64,000 nt of DNA, from assembly GCA_934716785.1 (NCBI GenBank), contig CAKUYM010000001.1, forward strand, positions 1 to 64,000, read 5' to 3'. The stretch comes from an uncultured Bacteroides sp. Lineage in GTDB: Bacteria > Bacteroidota > Bacteroidia > Bacteroidales > Bacteroidaceae. Below are positions 52,548 through 61,621 of the stretch, piece after piece. The translations under genes were made by a program, and so were the position numbers. How positions within the stretch are numbered: position 1 is the stretch's first letter; every line of letters begins with the position of its first letter. Below the pieces are notes generated by a model that did not search any database, was not told where the DNA came from, and saw only the letters and a list, made by a program, of their open reading frames with translations.

Positions 52548-53780
52548 TCAATATTTTAGAAGTCGCTTACTCAAATAGCGCACCGGATACCACACGGAAA
52601 GGAAACCGACAGTCAGCACTGTCACAAAGACGAGTACTACATCCCCGACATGAACACTGACCGGATAGGCATCTACAACAAATGTACCGCTGCCCCCACC
52701 CAACGAAATCACACCGAATTTCTGCTGGATAAAACACAATATCAGTCCTAAGACAATGCCGGAGCCGGCACCGAAAAGTGAAATCAGCCGACCTTCAAAT
52801 AAAAAGATACGTGCAATAAGCCTGTCGTCAGCCCCCAAGCAACGCAAGGTCGTGACATCATCCTGCTTGTCCAGAATCAGCATATAAAGAGAGCCAATCA
52901 CATTGAAGCAGGCAATCATTAAGATAAAGGTAAGGAATAAATAGGAAATCAGTTTCTCTATTTCCATAATACGGAATACATCAGCCTGCTGCTGATAACG
53001 ATTCTGAACCACAAAATCAGTCCCCAACATTTGCTCTATTCTATCTTGTACGGATGAAATATTCGCGTCCGGCTTCAGCTTCAACTCCATAGCAGAAACT
53101 TCTGTTGTATAATCCAGCAGTTGACGAAGGAAATCAAGAGAGGTCAGGATATACTTTCCATCGTATTCCTGCTGGTTTACGGCAAACACGACACCAGGAG
53201 AATAAAGATAATCACGGCTGAACGAACTCCCCGGATTTGCCATATTCACCTTGACATTCCGCTTGGGGAGATAGACCTGAAGAGGATCGACAAATTGCAG
53301 CCCCGTGCCTAATGTTGACACCAGTTCCACCCCCATCACCCCATAATTCACAATCGAATCGTGAAGAAGAAATTCACCTGTCCCATAGAGAATACTGTCA
53401 ATGGCGGTCAGTTGTTCAAAGTTGTCCTCCACCCCTTTCAACACCACCATAGCCTGTCGGTCTTTGTACTGCACCATCGCATTCTCCTCAAGAGTTTCCG
53501 TAACCACATCAATTTCGGGCAACGCGCAGACTTCACGAATCCGTTTGTCCTGTCCGTCAAAGACTTTCCCTTCACGAACGGTAATCTTCAGTTGCGGGTC
53601 GAATGCCGTGAAGAAACTGGCCACCATATCCTGAAATCCGTTAAAAACGGAAAGCGTGCAAACCAACGCAAGCGTAGCAAAAGCCACTCCGCACACAGAT
53701 ATGCCGGATATGATATTAATCGCATTATGCTTCTTCTTCGAAAAAAGATAACGCCGAGCTATATAGAAGGGGAAATTCAC
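52548..53780 (-). CDS. LolC/LolE-like ABC transporter permease (FtsX/MacB fold)
   Basis: The 410-aa inner-membrane protein has one N-terminal membrane span (NAINIISGISVCGVAFATLALVCTLSVFNGF), a large periplasmic MacB-like domain (about 50-265), and three C-terminal spans (YLFLTFILMIACFNVIGSLYML, LFGAGSGIVLGLILCF, VVLVFVTVLTVGFLSV). FxxARRYL near the start and the span layout match lipoprotein-releasing LolC/E. It would help move lipoproteins to the outer membrane with a LolD ATPase encoded elsewhere. Translation appears to start at GTG (53780), 17 bases after rbfA, in the aroQ operon. Confidence 0.87.
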   Translation of the reverse strand: MNFPFYIARRYLFSKKKHNAINIISGISVCGVAFATLALVCTLSVFNGFQDMVASFFTAFDPQLKITVREGKVFDGQDKRIREVCALPEIDVVTETLEENAMVQYKDRQAMVVLKGVEDNFEQLTAIDSILYGTGEFLLHDSIVNYGVMGVELVSTLGTGLQFVDPLQVYLPKRNVKVNMANPGSSFSRDYLYSPGVVFAVNQQEYDGKYILTSLDFLRQLLDYTTEVSAMELKLKPDANISSVQDRIEQMLGTDFVVQNRYQQQADVFRIMEIEKLISYLFLTFILMIACFNVIGSLYMLILDKQDDVTTLRCLGADDRLIARIFLFEGRLISLFGAGSGIVLGLILCFIQQKFGVISLGGGSGTFVVDAYPVSVHVGDVVLVFVTVLTVGFLSVWYPVRYLSKRLLKY

Positions 53781-53797
53781 CTCTGCTATGAGTTATT

Positions 53798-54130
53798 TCA
53801 TTTCAGCAATGAATCAATCTTCTCGATATAATCCAACGAGTCGTCCACGAAGAATTTCAATTCAGGGATAATGCGCAACTGATGACGCACACGAGTGCCC
53901 AATTCATACCGAATGGATTTCATATTGTCATTGATATTCTTCACCATATCTTCTGCTTTCTCTGAAGGGAAAACGCTGAGGTATACACGGGCAATACTCA
54001 TATCAGGACTGATACGTACTGCACTTACAGATACCAATACGCCCGGCATCGCTTTCGTTTGAAGCAGGAATATCTCACTCAGTTCCTTTTGCAACAGGCG
54101 AGAGATTTTGTTCTGTCTTGTTGTTTCCAT
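53798..54130 (-). CDS. rbfA: Ribosome-binding factor A
   Basis: The 110-aa KH-like protein matures the 30S subunit 16S rRNA 5' end. The typical pattern is present: RQNKISRLLQKELSEIFL at the N-terminus, VSVSAVRISPDMSIARVYLSVFP in the middle and LGTRVRHQLRIIPELKFFVDDSLDYIEKIDSLL at the end. It is in the operon aroQ-pyk-OMT-rbfA-LolC/E-like, 33 bases after the methyltransferase gene. Identification is firm. Confidence 0.94.
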   Translation of the reverse strand: METTRQNKISRLLQKELSEIFLLQTKAMPGVLVSVSAVRISPDMSIARVYLSVFPSEKAEDMVKNINDNMKSIRYELGTRVRHQLRIIPELKFFVDDSLDYIEKIDSLLK

Positions 54131-54163
54131 AAGGCTATTTACTATTTTACGATTTACTGTTTA

Positions 54164-54802
54164 CTACTTTTTTCTTATAATCGTTAACCCGTCACGCAAA
54201 GGCAATATCACTTTCTCCACTCGTTCGTCTTTCGCGACAAGATCATTGAAAGCCTTTATCCCGATAGTCTGAGTATCGGCATTACGAGGTTGCTCCAACA
54301 CATGTCCGTCCCACAACGTATTATCAGCGATGATGTATCCGCCGTCGGAGAGATGTGCTAATGTCATTTCGTAATATTCAATATATTTACGCTTGTCACC
54401 GTCAATAAAAGCCAAATCAAAGACTATGCCCAAATCAGGGACAAGTTCTAAAGCATCGCCTATGTAAAAGCGAATTTTATCTACATACGGTGATTTCTCC
54501 AACCAAGGACGGGTAAAGTCCTCTTGCTCATCATTTATCTCGAACGTGTGCAGCATCCCACCGTCCTGCAGTCCTTCCGCCAGACAAAGAGCGGAGTATC
54601 CGCTATATGTTCCGATTTCCAATATCTGACGAGGCCGAATCATCTCTACAAACATCTTCAACATCCGTCCCTGCAGATGCCCGGAAGCCATACGCGGTCG
54701 GAGCAACTTCACATGCGTATCCCGATAAAGTGACTTCAAATAGTCACTTTCGGGATCGATATGTTGCAATATATATTCGTCGATAGATTCAGTCTCTTGC
54801 AT
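54164..54802 (-). CDS. O-methyltransferase, class I SAM-dependent
   Basis: The 212-aa product belongs to the catechol/caffeoyl-CoA-type methyltransferase family (PF01596). Motifs: RQILEIGTYSGYSALCLAEGL (SAM motif I), LHTFEINDEQEDF (motif II), FDLAFIDGDKRKYIEYYEM (metal-binding Asp) and GGYIIADNTLWDGHV (second metal-site Asp-Asn). It would use SAM and a divalent metal to methylate a small hydroxylated molecule; the substrate is unknown. It lies 12 bases after pyk and 33 before rbfA. Confidence 0.9.
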   Translation of the reverse strand: MQETESIDEYILQHIDPESDYLKSLYRDTHVKLLRPRMASGHLQGRMLKMFVEMIRPRQILEIGTYSGYSALCLAEGLQDGGMLHTFEINDEQEDFTRPWLEKSPYVDKIRFYIGDALELVPDLGIVFDLAFIDGDKRKYIEYYEMTLAHLSDGGYIIADNTLWDGHVLEQPRNADTQTIGIKAFNDLVAKDERVEKVILPLRDGLTIIRKK

Positions 54803-54814
54803 AAAATCCGATTA

Positions 54815-56272
54815 TTACAGATAACGGTTATTATTAGGCAACACGGTTTCTTCCGCATGCTTCAACGCATCCTCTACCACATTGATTTCGAGGAATGAAG
54901 TCTGCGTACCGGCCTTGCCGCTACTCAGATAACCCACCATATCGGTCGGCTGCAAACGACCTTCCTTCAACAAGCGGCGCAATGCAGCGAAATAATATTC
55001 CTGTCCGTTTGCCAACTCCGGCATATAGATAGCTTCCACTCCATAAGAAAGGGCCAGATGGCGCATTGTCTTTTCTTTATAGCAGATAGCCAATACCGGA
55101 TATTTGCCACGGAAAGCAGCCAAGTTACGAGCGGTACGTCCGCTGTAACTGTCGGTAATGATGGCACGTATCTTCAACTTGGATGTAGCCTTCACAGCCT
55201 GCTTGGCAAGGAATGCCGTTACATCATTGCTGTTTTCATCCAACGGAATGCGAATGTCATTTTCTTCCAGCTTATCCTTTTCAGCCTGAGCAGCGATTTT
55301 TGTCATCGTTTTTACAGCTTCCACAGGATATTTGCCATAGGCGGTCTCACCGCTCAACATCAAAGCATCCGTACGATAATAAATCGCATTGGCAATATCG
55401 GTAACCTCAGCACGAGTCGGACGAGGATTGTTTATCATCGTATGAAGCATCTGTGTGGCAACGATTACCGGCTTCTTGGCAAGGATACACTTCCGAATCA
55501 GTATGCGTTGGATTCCCGGAATGCGCTCTTGCGGCACTTCAATACCCAAGTCACCGCGAGCCACCATAACGCCGTCAGCCACTTCAAGAATTTCGTCAAT
55601 ATTATCTACACCTTCCTGATTTTCGATTTTAGCGATAATCTTGATATCGCTGCCGTGAGCATCCAGAATCTCACGGATATCAAGCACATCCTGACGATTG
55701 CGCACAAATGAATGGGCAATAAAATCGATGTCCTTTTCGATGGCGTAAAGGATGTTATTGCGGTCTTTTTCCGTCAATGAAGGGAGATTGATGCGGACGC
55801 CCGGCACATTCACGCTCTTACGGCTTCCCAAAGTAGCCTCATTTTTCACTTCACAAAGCAGATAATCGGCAGTCTTGTCAACGACCTCCAACTCCAGGTC
55901 GCCATCGTCAATAAGAATCGTACCACCCACTTTCAGGTCATTTACAAAGTTGGGGTATGAAACGGCAATACATTCACGAGTGGTTTCAAGTTCCGGATTA
56001 CCGACAATCTTCACTCTATCACCTATTTTATATGGAATCGGTTCGGCATTGGCTGTCGTACGAACCTCCGGTCCTTTCGTATCCATCAGAATCGCGATAC
56101 GGTTGGACACCGCACGCACGTTAGCTATCAAAGCTTCGAATCCTTCACGGCTGGCATGCGCAGTGTTCATGCGCACCACATTCATTCCGGCTTCAAACAG
56201 CTGTCTTATAAAATCCACATCGCAGCGTCTATCCGAAATGGAAGCCACAATTTTAGTCTGTTTCAGTAACAT
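54815..56272 (-). CDS. pyk: Pyruvate kinase
   Basis: Last step of glycolysis, making ATP and pyruvate from phosphoenolpyruvate. The 485-aa product has QTKIVASISDRRCD, NVVRMNTAHASREG, LMDTKGPEVRT, and the active-site block KIENQEGVDNIDEILEVADGVMVARGDLGIEVP. ATQMLHTMINNPRPTRAEVTDIANAIYYRTDALMLSGETAYGKYP and a C-terminal regulatory-type domain (about 350-485) follow. All catalytic residues (Lys, Glu, Asp) are present. It starts 22 bases after aroQ and is the second gene of that operon. Confidence 0.96.
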   Translation of the reverse strand: MLLKQTKIVASISDRRCDVDFIRQLFEAGMNVVRMNTAHASREGFEALIANVRAVSNRIAILMDTKGPEVRTTANAEPIPYKIGDRVKIVGNPELETTRECIAVSYPNFVNDLKVGGTILIDDGDLELEVVDKTADYLLCEVKNEATLGSRKSVNVPGVRINLPSLTEKDRNNILYAIEKDIDFIAHSFVRNRQDVLDIREILDAHGSDIKIIAKIENQEGVDNIDEILEVADGVMVARGDLGIEVPQERIPGIQRILIRKCILAKKPVIVATQMLHTMINNPRPTRAEVTDIANAIYYRTDALMLSGETAYGKYPVEAVKTMTKIAAQAEKDKLEENDIRIPLDENSNDVTAFLAKQAVKATSKLKIRAIITDSYSGRTARNLAAFRGKYPVLAICYKEKTMRHLALSYGVEAIYMPELANGQEYYFAALRRLLKEGRLQPTDMVGYLSSGKAGTQTSFLEINVVEDALKHAEETVLPNNNRYL

Positions 56273-56294
56273 AGTCCTTTTACCTATTTATATA

Positions 56295-56732
56295 TTATAC
56301 CTTTTTATCTTCTTTATCTTCCAACAATGCTTCCAAGGCCAACCGATATGAGTTCAGACCGAAACCGCAAATCACCCCCTTGCAAGCACACGCAATCATA
56401 GAGACATGCCGAAAAGCTTCCCGCTTATGGACATTGGAGATATGCACCTCAATCACCGGGGCTGTAACCGAACGAATGGCATCCTGCAAAGCAATGGAGG
56501 TATGCGTATATGCACCGGCATTCAGGATAATGCCATCCACATCAAATCCTACTTGCTGAATACAGTCTATCATTTCTCCCTCGATGTTCGATTGAAAGTA
56601 GTCGATCTCCACGTCAACGTATCTTTTGCGAAGCTCAGCTAAATAATCTTCAAATGTAACGCTTCCGTAGATGGAAGGTTCACGCTTACCCAGCAGATTA
56701 ATATTGGGACCATTAATAATTTGTATCTTCAT
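56295..56732 (-). CDS. aroQ: 3-dehydroquinate dehydratase, type II
   Basis: The third step of the shikimate pathway. The 145-aa product is a small type II enzyme: IQIINGPNINLLGKREPSIYG, with the catalytic Arg and Tyr, DYFQSNIEGEMIDCIQ, GIILNAGAYTHTSIALQDAI, EVHISNVHKREAFRH (catalytic His region) and GFGLNSYRLALEALL. It acts as a dodecamer in the cytosol. It is the first gene of a five-gene operon with pyk. A TACCTTTG box lies at 56777-56784. Confidence 0.96.
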   Translation of the reverse strand: MKIQIINGPNINLLGKREPSIYGSVTFEDYLAELRKRYVDVEIDYFQSNIEGEMIDCIQQVGFDVDGIILNAGAYTHTSIALQDAIRSVTAPVIEVHISNVHKREAFRHVSMIACACKGVICGFGLNSYRLALEALLEDKEDKKV

Positions 56733-56752
56733 CGCGCAATCCTGTTTTTTTA

Positions 56753-56760
56753 TACCTTTG
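56753..56760 (+). promoter_or_regulatory. -7 promoter box for xerD
   Basis: TACCTTTG matches TAnnTTTG, 34 bases upstream of the xerD ATG. A TTTG at 56720-56723 is a possible -33, though the spacing is long. Confidence 0.6.
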
Positions 56761-56776
56761 TACTGTAAAGAATGTG

Positions 56777-56784
56777 CAAAGGTA
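56777..56784 (-). promoter_or_regulatory. -7 promoter box for aroQ-pyk-OMT-rbfA operon
   Basis: The minus strand reads TACCTTTG followed by C, 44 bases upstream of the aroQ ATG. It faces the xerD box 16 bases away, so the two start sites nearly coincide. Confidence 0.6.
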
Positions 56785-56794
56785 GAAAAAAGAA

Positions 56795-57754
56795 ATGGAA
56801 ATCAACGAAAAAAAGAGAAAGAAGGAACAACAGGAGGTGATAATCAGGAAGTACCAGCAGTATCTCAAACTGGAAAAATCCTTATCCCCCAACACGCTGG
56901 ATGCCTATCTCACGGATCTGGACAAACTGATGAGTTTTCTCACATTGGAAGGAATAGATATCTTGGATGTGTGTCTCGCAGACCTTCAGCGTTTTGCAGC
57001 AGGGCTACACGATATCGGCATCCATCCTCGCTCACAAGCCCGCATCTTGTCAGGCATCAAATCTTTCTTCCATTTTCTCGTCATGGCAGAGTATCTGGAA
57101 ACCGATCCCTGCGAACTGTTGGAAAGCCCCAAATTAGGATTCAAGCTACCGGAAGTGCTGACAGTGGAAGAAATCGACCGGATTATAGCTACCGTCGACC
57201 GCAGTAAAGTGGAAGGACAACGAAACAGAGCCATACTGGAGACACTATACAGTTGCGGACTCCGCGTTTCAGAACTTGTCAACCTCAAATTGTCCGACCT
57301 CTACTTTGATGAGGGTTTTATCAAAGTGGAAGGAAAGGGAAGCAAACAACGCCTTGTTCCCATCTCACCACGAGCGATAAACGAGATAAAACTTTACATC
57401 ATAGACCGCAATCAGATAGAAGTCAAGAAAGGATATGAAGATTTTGTATTCGTCAGTCAGCGGAGAGGCAAGGGACTCTCGCGGATTATGATTTTCCACA
57501 TGATAAAAGAATTGGCACAAAAAGCCGGCATAACCAAAAACATCAGTCCGCACACTTTCCGCCACTCGTTTGCCACACATCTGCTGGAAGGCGGAGCCAA
57601 TCTACGGGCCATCCAGTGCATGCTTGGGCATGAATCTATTGCTACAACAGAAATTTACACTCATATCGACCGCAATATGCTTCGCAGTGAGATTATAGAA
57701 CATCATCCCCGAAATATTAAGTATCGGAAAGAAAAAGAGTCACTATTTCATTAA
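56795..57754 (+). CDS. xerD: Tyrosine recombinase XerD
   Basis: Resolves chromosome dimers at dif with XerC. The 319-aa product has the N-terminal SAM-like core-binding domain (YQQYLKLEKSLSPNTLDAYLTDLDKL). The catalytic domain has the tyrosine-recombinase residues: Arg in TLYSCGLRVSELVNL, Lys in KVEGKGSKQRLVPI, HTFRHSFATHLLEGGANLRAIQCMLGHESI (H-x-x-R, H) and the Tyr in EIYTHID. Size and motif spacing fit chromosomal XerD rather than a mobile-element integrase. It is divergent from aroQ. Confidence 0.93.
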   Translation: MEINEKKRKKEQQEVIIRKYQQYLKLEKSLSPNTLDAYLTDLDKLMSFLTLEGIDILDVCLADLQRFAAGLHDIGIHPRSQARILSGIKSFFHFLVMAEYLETDPCELLESPKLGFKLPEVLTVEEIDRIIATVDRSKVEGQRNRAILETLYSCGLRVSELVNLKLSDLYFDEGFIKVEGKGSKQRLVPISPRAINEIKLYIIDRNQIEVKKGYEDFVFVSQRRGKGLSRIMIFHMIKELAQKAGITKNISPHTFRHSFATHLLEGGANLRAIQCMLGHESIATTEIYTHIDRNMLRSEIIEHHPRNIKYRKEKESLFH

Positions 57755-57802
57755 ATTATGATAAAATCGACCTCCTATCTATATATTTATATTAAGAATT
57801 AA

Positions 57803-57810
57803 TATCTTTG
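57803..57810 (+). promoter_or_regulatory. -7 promoter box for the TPR lipoprotein gene
   Basis: TATCTTTG followed by CG matches TAnnTTTG, 80 bases upstream of the ATG at 57891. The A/T-rich 80-base leader fits a strongly expressed Bacteroides gene. Confidence 0.6.
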
Positions 57811-57890
57811 CGTTACTTTTTCTGTGCGATATAGAAAGAGTTTTGTGAATAGACGATATTTCAATTACAAACATTTAATTTATACCTAAA

Positions 57891-59585
57891 ATGACTAAGA
57901 AGTTGTACTTGCCTTTACTCATGGCAATGGTTGTTGCATTATTCTCTTCTTGCAACAAAAAAATGGGTCCTCTGTCATCGGATTACTTTACTGTAACTCC
58001 GCAAGTGTTGGAAGCAGTAGGTGGTAAAGTTCCTGCTACCATCAATGGTAAATTCCCTGAAAAGTATTTCAACAAGAAAGCGGTAGTAGAAGTTACTCCG
58101 GTTTTGAAATGGAATGGCGGTGAAGCTAAAGGTCAACCGGCTACATTCCAAGGTGAAAAAGTAGAAGGTAACAACCAGTCTATCTCTTACAAGATGGGTG
58201 GTAGCTACACTATGAAAACTTCTTTCGACTATGTTCCTGAAATGGCTAAGTCTGAATTGTACCTCGAATTCAAAGCTACTATCGGTAAGAAAGTGGTTAC
58301 TATCCCTGCCGTAAAAATTGCTGACGGTGTAATCTCTACTTCCGAATTGGTAAACAATACATTAGGAAACGCTAACCCTGCATTGGGCGAAGATGCTTTC
58401 CAACGTATCATCAAAGAAAAGCACGATGCTAACATCATGTTCTTGATCCAACAGGCTAACATCCGTTCCAGCGAGTTGAAGACTGCTAAAGAATTCAACA
58501 AAGAAGTAGCTGAAGTAAACGAAGCTGCCAACAAGAAGATCAGCAACATCGAAGTATCTGCATACGCTTCTCCTGATGGTGGTGTAAGCTTGAACACTAC
58601 TCTTGCAGAGAACCGTGAGAACAACACTACTAAGATGTTGAACAAAGACCTGAAGAAAGCAAAAATCGATGCTCCGGTTGATGCTAAATATACTGCACAG
58701 GACTGGGAAGGTTTCCAAGAATTGGTTTCTAAATCCAACATCCAAGACAAAGAGTTGATCCTCCGCGTATTGTCAATGTATCAAGATCCTGCACAGAGAG
58801 AACAAGAAATCAAAAACATCTCTTCTGTTTACAAGACTTTGGCTGACGAAATCCTTCCGCAGTTGCGTCGTTCTCGTTTGACTTTGAACTACGAAATCAT
58901 CGGTAAGTCTGACGAAGAAATCTCTAATCTGGCTTCTTCCAATCCTTCTGAACTGAACATCGAAGAGTTGCTGTACGCTGCTACACTGACTAACGATCCT
59001 GCAAAACAGGAAGCTATCTATACTCAGGCTACAAAACAATTCCCGAACGATTACCGTGCTTACAACAACTTGGGTAAATTGGCTTACCAAGCAGGTAACT
59101 TCGACAAAGCTGAATCTTACTTCAAGAAAGCTGCCAGCGTAAACGCTACTCCTGAGGTTAACATGAACTTAGGTTTGATCGCCTTGATGAAGGGTGACAA
59201 AGCCGGTGCAGAAGCTGCATTCGGTAAAGCTGCCGGAACTAAAAAACTTGGCGAATCTATGGGTAACCTGTACATCGCTCAAGGTCAATATGAAAGAGCA
59301 GTTAACTCATTCGGTGACGCTAAGACTAACAGTGCTGCTTTGGCTCAGATCCTTGCTAAGGACTACAACAAAGCTAAAAACACTTTGGCTAACGTAGAAA
59401 GACCGGATGCTTACACTGACTACCTGATGGCAGTTTTGGGTGCAAGAACTAACAATGCTTCTATGGTAACAAGCAGCTTGAAGAGCGCAGTTGCTAAAGA
59501 TTCTTCATTAGCTAAGAAAGCAGCTACTGACTTGGAATTTGCAAAATACTTCACAAGTGCAGATTTCATGAGCATCGTTAAATAA
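57891..59585 (+). CDS. Abundant TPR-containing outer-membrane lipoprotein
   Basis: The 564-aa product has a lipoprotein signal (MTKKLYLPLLMAMVVALFSSC, Cys21) followed by NKKMGPL. Residues about 30-185 form a beta-rich domain (FTVTPQVLEAVGGKVPATINGKFP). Residues about 185-350 hold a helical segment with an OmpA-like peptide (ISNIEVSAYASPDGG, similar to the VxGxxSxxG core). Residues about 370-500 carry TPR repeats (YRAYNNLGKLAYQAGNFDKAESYFKKAA, VNMNLGLIALMKGDKAGAEAAFGKAA). Codon use is very biased to a few codons (AAC, GCT, AAA, TTG), unlike its neighbours, a sign of strong expression. The function is unknown; an envelope structural or assembly role is likely. It is monocistronic with a terminator. 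Confidence 0.85.
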   Translation: MTKKLYLPLLMAMVVALFSSCNKKMGPLSSDYFTVTPQVLEAVGGKVPATINGKFPEKYFNKKAVVEVTPVLKWNGGEAKGQPATFQGEKVEGNNQSISYKMGGSYTMKTSFDYVPEMAKSELYLEFKATIGKKVVTIPAVKIADGVISTSELVNNTLGNANPALGEDAFQRIIKEKHDANIMFLIQQANIRSSELKTAKEFNKEVAEVNEAANKKISNIEVSAYASPDGGVSLNTTLAENRENNTTKMLNKDLKKAKIDAPVDAKYTAQDWEGFQELVSKSNIQDKELILRVLSMYQDPAQREQEIKNISSVYKTLADEILPQLRRSRLTLNYEIIGKSDEEISNLASSNPSELNIEELLYAATLTNDPAKQEAIYTQATKQFPNDYRAYNNLGKLAYQAGNFDKAESYFKKAASVNATPEVNMNLGLIALMKGDKAGAEAAFGKAAGTKKLGESMGNLYIAQGQYERAVNSFGDAKTNSAALAQILAKDYNKAKNTLANVERPDAYTDYLMAVLGARTNNASMVTSSLKSAVAKDSSLAKKAATDLEFAKYFTSADFMSIVK

Positions 59586-59612
59586 TAGAATCACTACTCT
59601 ATTAAATATTAG

Positions 59613-59649
59613 AATTGCCCGTCATTTGTACAATGGCGGGCAATTTTTT
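59613..59649 (+). terminator. Terminator after the TPR lipoprotein gene
   Basis: ATTGCCCG pairs with CGGGCAAT and an inner CATT/AATG pair extends the stem; TTTTTTA follows. It lies 28 bases after the stop. Confidence 0.9.
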
Positions 59650-59750
59650 ATCTGTGAAGAAGGCATTGTGGCCGATTAATAATAAAATACTCTAAAGAAA
59701 AACTCTTTGTTGCCTACAAAACAGTATATTCGTAGCCATAGAGCAAATAT

Positions 59751-61379
59751 ATGAAAAAGCACAATGGTTTCTGTTACTGTTTATTAATCGGCTGTCTTAT
59801 TATCATGGGCAGTTGCCAGTCCAAACCCTCATTGCTGCTGAAAGAAGCCCTGAAAATGGAAAAAGTTTCAACTGACAGCATCTTTTTCTACTTACAGCAA
59901 ATAACACATCCCCATAAATTATCGCTCCCAGAACAAGGAGACTATTACCTGCTATCCTACAAAGCAACATTATGGAAAACCGGGCTTCCTAATGATTCAT
60001 TGCTCCGAAATGCACTTTTGTGTTATAAGCAAAGCAGTCTACCGGCAAAATGGCTTCAAGCACAGATAGAGCAAAGCGCCGCCTACCTATATCAGAATCT
60101 ACCCGATTCAACATTGCTATCAACCGGAAAAATACTAAAGAGATATCAGTTGAATGACACATTAAAGAGCCGCATATACGGACTACGGAGAGCGGCGTTT
60201 TACAGAAAACAAGAGTACACCCAAGCCCTTGCAATGGCAGACAGCAGCAGGCAGCTAACCCGTAGGAAGAAAGACACGCTCGCTTACTTTACTACAAGCC
60301 AACTATATCTGCAAATCATAGAGACAATGCAGCAATATGAGAAATATGTCCAAGGATACCAAGAGCTTATAGAAGAACTTAAAGACTCTCCGAACCATCA
60401 GTCGCTTATTTATTATGCATTCGAGAACCTGCTGAATACCAGTTTGGAAAGGAAAGACTATCAGCAGGCACAGAAGTATCTCCAACTGTTATCCAACGAA
60501 CGTCGCAGCCGATATGAAGTTCCTCATTATCTATTGCTCCGCGGAAGAACACACGACGCCCTGAACCAAGCAGATTCTGCCAAATATTACTACCAACAAG
60601 CGGCAGCCTCAACTTCCGCAACGATTGCCATGGAAGCAAATGTCCTTTTATTCGATCTGATAAATAAAGAAGATTATCCGGAGCAGGCCTTTTACTGCAA
60701 ACAAAAAGGGAATACGATAAAGCATAACATACTGAGCAATATCAATTCAGAAATACAAAGAAAAGAATTTAATGAACTCAAACTGCAAAATGAGTTATAC
60801 CAACTTCATTTTCAGCAACAGAAACACGAACTATGGATGCTCGGTATCATCACAGCCTTACTGAGTATAGGATTCATTGCATTCTTCTTTTACCAAAAAG
60901 AGAAAAAAGAAAGACTGCAACAAGAAAATCTATTGCTACATAAAGAAGCGGAGTTAAGCGGATTGAGAGAAAAAGAAATCCGTCAAAGAAACAAAGAAGC
61001 GGAGTTACGTGAAGCCCTTTTCAGAAGAATATCATTTTTTCATAAATTGCCTTCCCTCCACGCTGATGACAAACCGGATGAATCTGCCACCAACAGTAAG
61101 ATAACGGTAACAAACGCAGAGTGGGCAGAAGTCATTTCTGCCGTAAACGACGCCTTTGACAACTTTGTAGTTCGTTTGCGACAGGCCTACCCCTCCTTGG
61201 GAGAAAAAGAAATCGGTTTCTGCTGTCTCGTCAAAACCAATGTCAACTTACAAGATCTGTCCGATATCTACTGCGTCAGCAAAGCAGCCATCACCAAACG
61301 AAAATATCGAATCAAGACCGACAAGTTAGGAATTACTGATGAAAACATAAGTCTCGACAGTTTTCTCAAAGCATTTTAG
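59751..61379 (+). CDS. Membrane-anchored TPR regulator with C-terminal HTH
   Basis: The 542-aa product has an N-terminal signal resembling a lipoprotein (CLLIGCLIIMGSCQSKPS). A long helical TPR-like periplasmic part follows (about 25-350; ALAMADSSRQLTRRKKDT, KYYYQQAAASTSATIAMEANVLLF), then one membrane span (about 360-382, LGIITALLSIGFIAFFFY). Next are a charged coiled coil (about 385-430, KEAELSGLREKEIRQRNKEAELREAL) and a cytosolic C-terminal helix-turn-helix-like domain (about 455-540, YPSLGEKEIGFCCLVKTNVNLQDLSDIYCVSKAAITKRKYRIK). This is a one-component envelope-to-DNA regulator layout common in Bacteroides and poorly studied. The following gene (propeller protein) is a possible target. 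The stop codon lies inside a 14-bp tandem repeat. Confidence 0.8.
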   Translation: MKKHNGFCYCLLIGCLIIMGSCQSKPSLLLKEALKMEKVSTDSIFFYLQQITHPHKLSLPEQGDYYLLSYKATLWKTGLPNDSLLRNALLCYKQSSLPAKWLQAQIEQSAAYLYQNLPDSTLLSTGKILKRYQLNDTLKSRIYGLRRAAFYRKQEYTQALAMADSSRQLTRRKKDTLAYFTTSQLYLQIIETMQQYEKYVQGYQELIEELKDSPNHQSLIYYAFENLLNTSLERKDYQQAQKYLQLLSNERRSRYEVPHYLLLRGRTHDALNQADSAKYYYQQAAASTSATIAMEANVLLFDLINKEDYPEQAFYCKQKGNTIKHNILSNINSEIQRKEFNELKLQNELYQLHFQQQKHELWMLGIITALLSIGFIAFFFYQKEKKERLQQENLLLHKEAELSGLREKEIRQRNKEAELREALFRRISFFHKLPSLHADDKPDESATNSKITVTNAEWAEVISAVNDAFDNFVVRLRQAYPSLGEKEIGFCCLVKTNVNLQDLSDIYCVSKAAITKRKYRIKTDKLGITDENISLDSFLKAF

Positions 61380-61425
61380 CGAAAGCACTTTAGCAAAAGT
61401 ATTTTACGAAAGTATTTGATTTACG
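61368..61425 (+). repeat. Period-14 tandem repeat across a stop codon
   Basis: Four units opening AAAGYAYTTTA or similar (AAAGCATTTTAGCG, AAAGCACTTTAGCA, AAAGTATTTTACG, AAAGTATTTGATTTACG) run from the last codons of the regulator gene into the intergenic region. Confidence 0.75.
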
Positions 61426-61444
61426 ATTAGTCCAACCGAATTTC

Positions 61445-61452
61445 TATTTTTG
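61445..61452 (+). promoter_or_regulatory. -7 promoter box for the propeller gene
   Basis: TATTTTTG matches TAnnTTTG, 169 bases upstream of the ATG at 61622, so the leader would be long. The stretch between them shows no gene or clear fold. Confidence 0.4.
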
Positions 61453-61621
61453 TCCGCCTCACGAAAAGAAGGATATCCATTTATTTAACTAACAATCAAT
61501 ATTATAAGCATCACTTCCAACATTATTCTTGTCCGCCTGTTTTTTTGTTTTTCTATTTGTTTCAGCCTACTTTTGCCCCAGACTCAATCAGAAGAACAAT
61601 ACTAACTAATATATAATCAGT

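Noticed and set aside
56795-57754. XerD as the integrase that moved the PUL
   Set aside because: It is 24 kb away, in core context, and has chromosomal XerD features.
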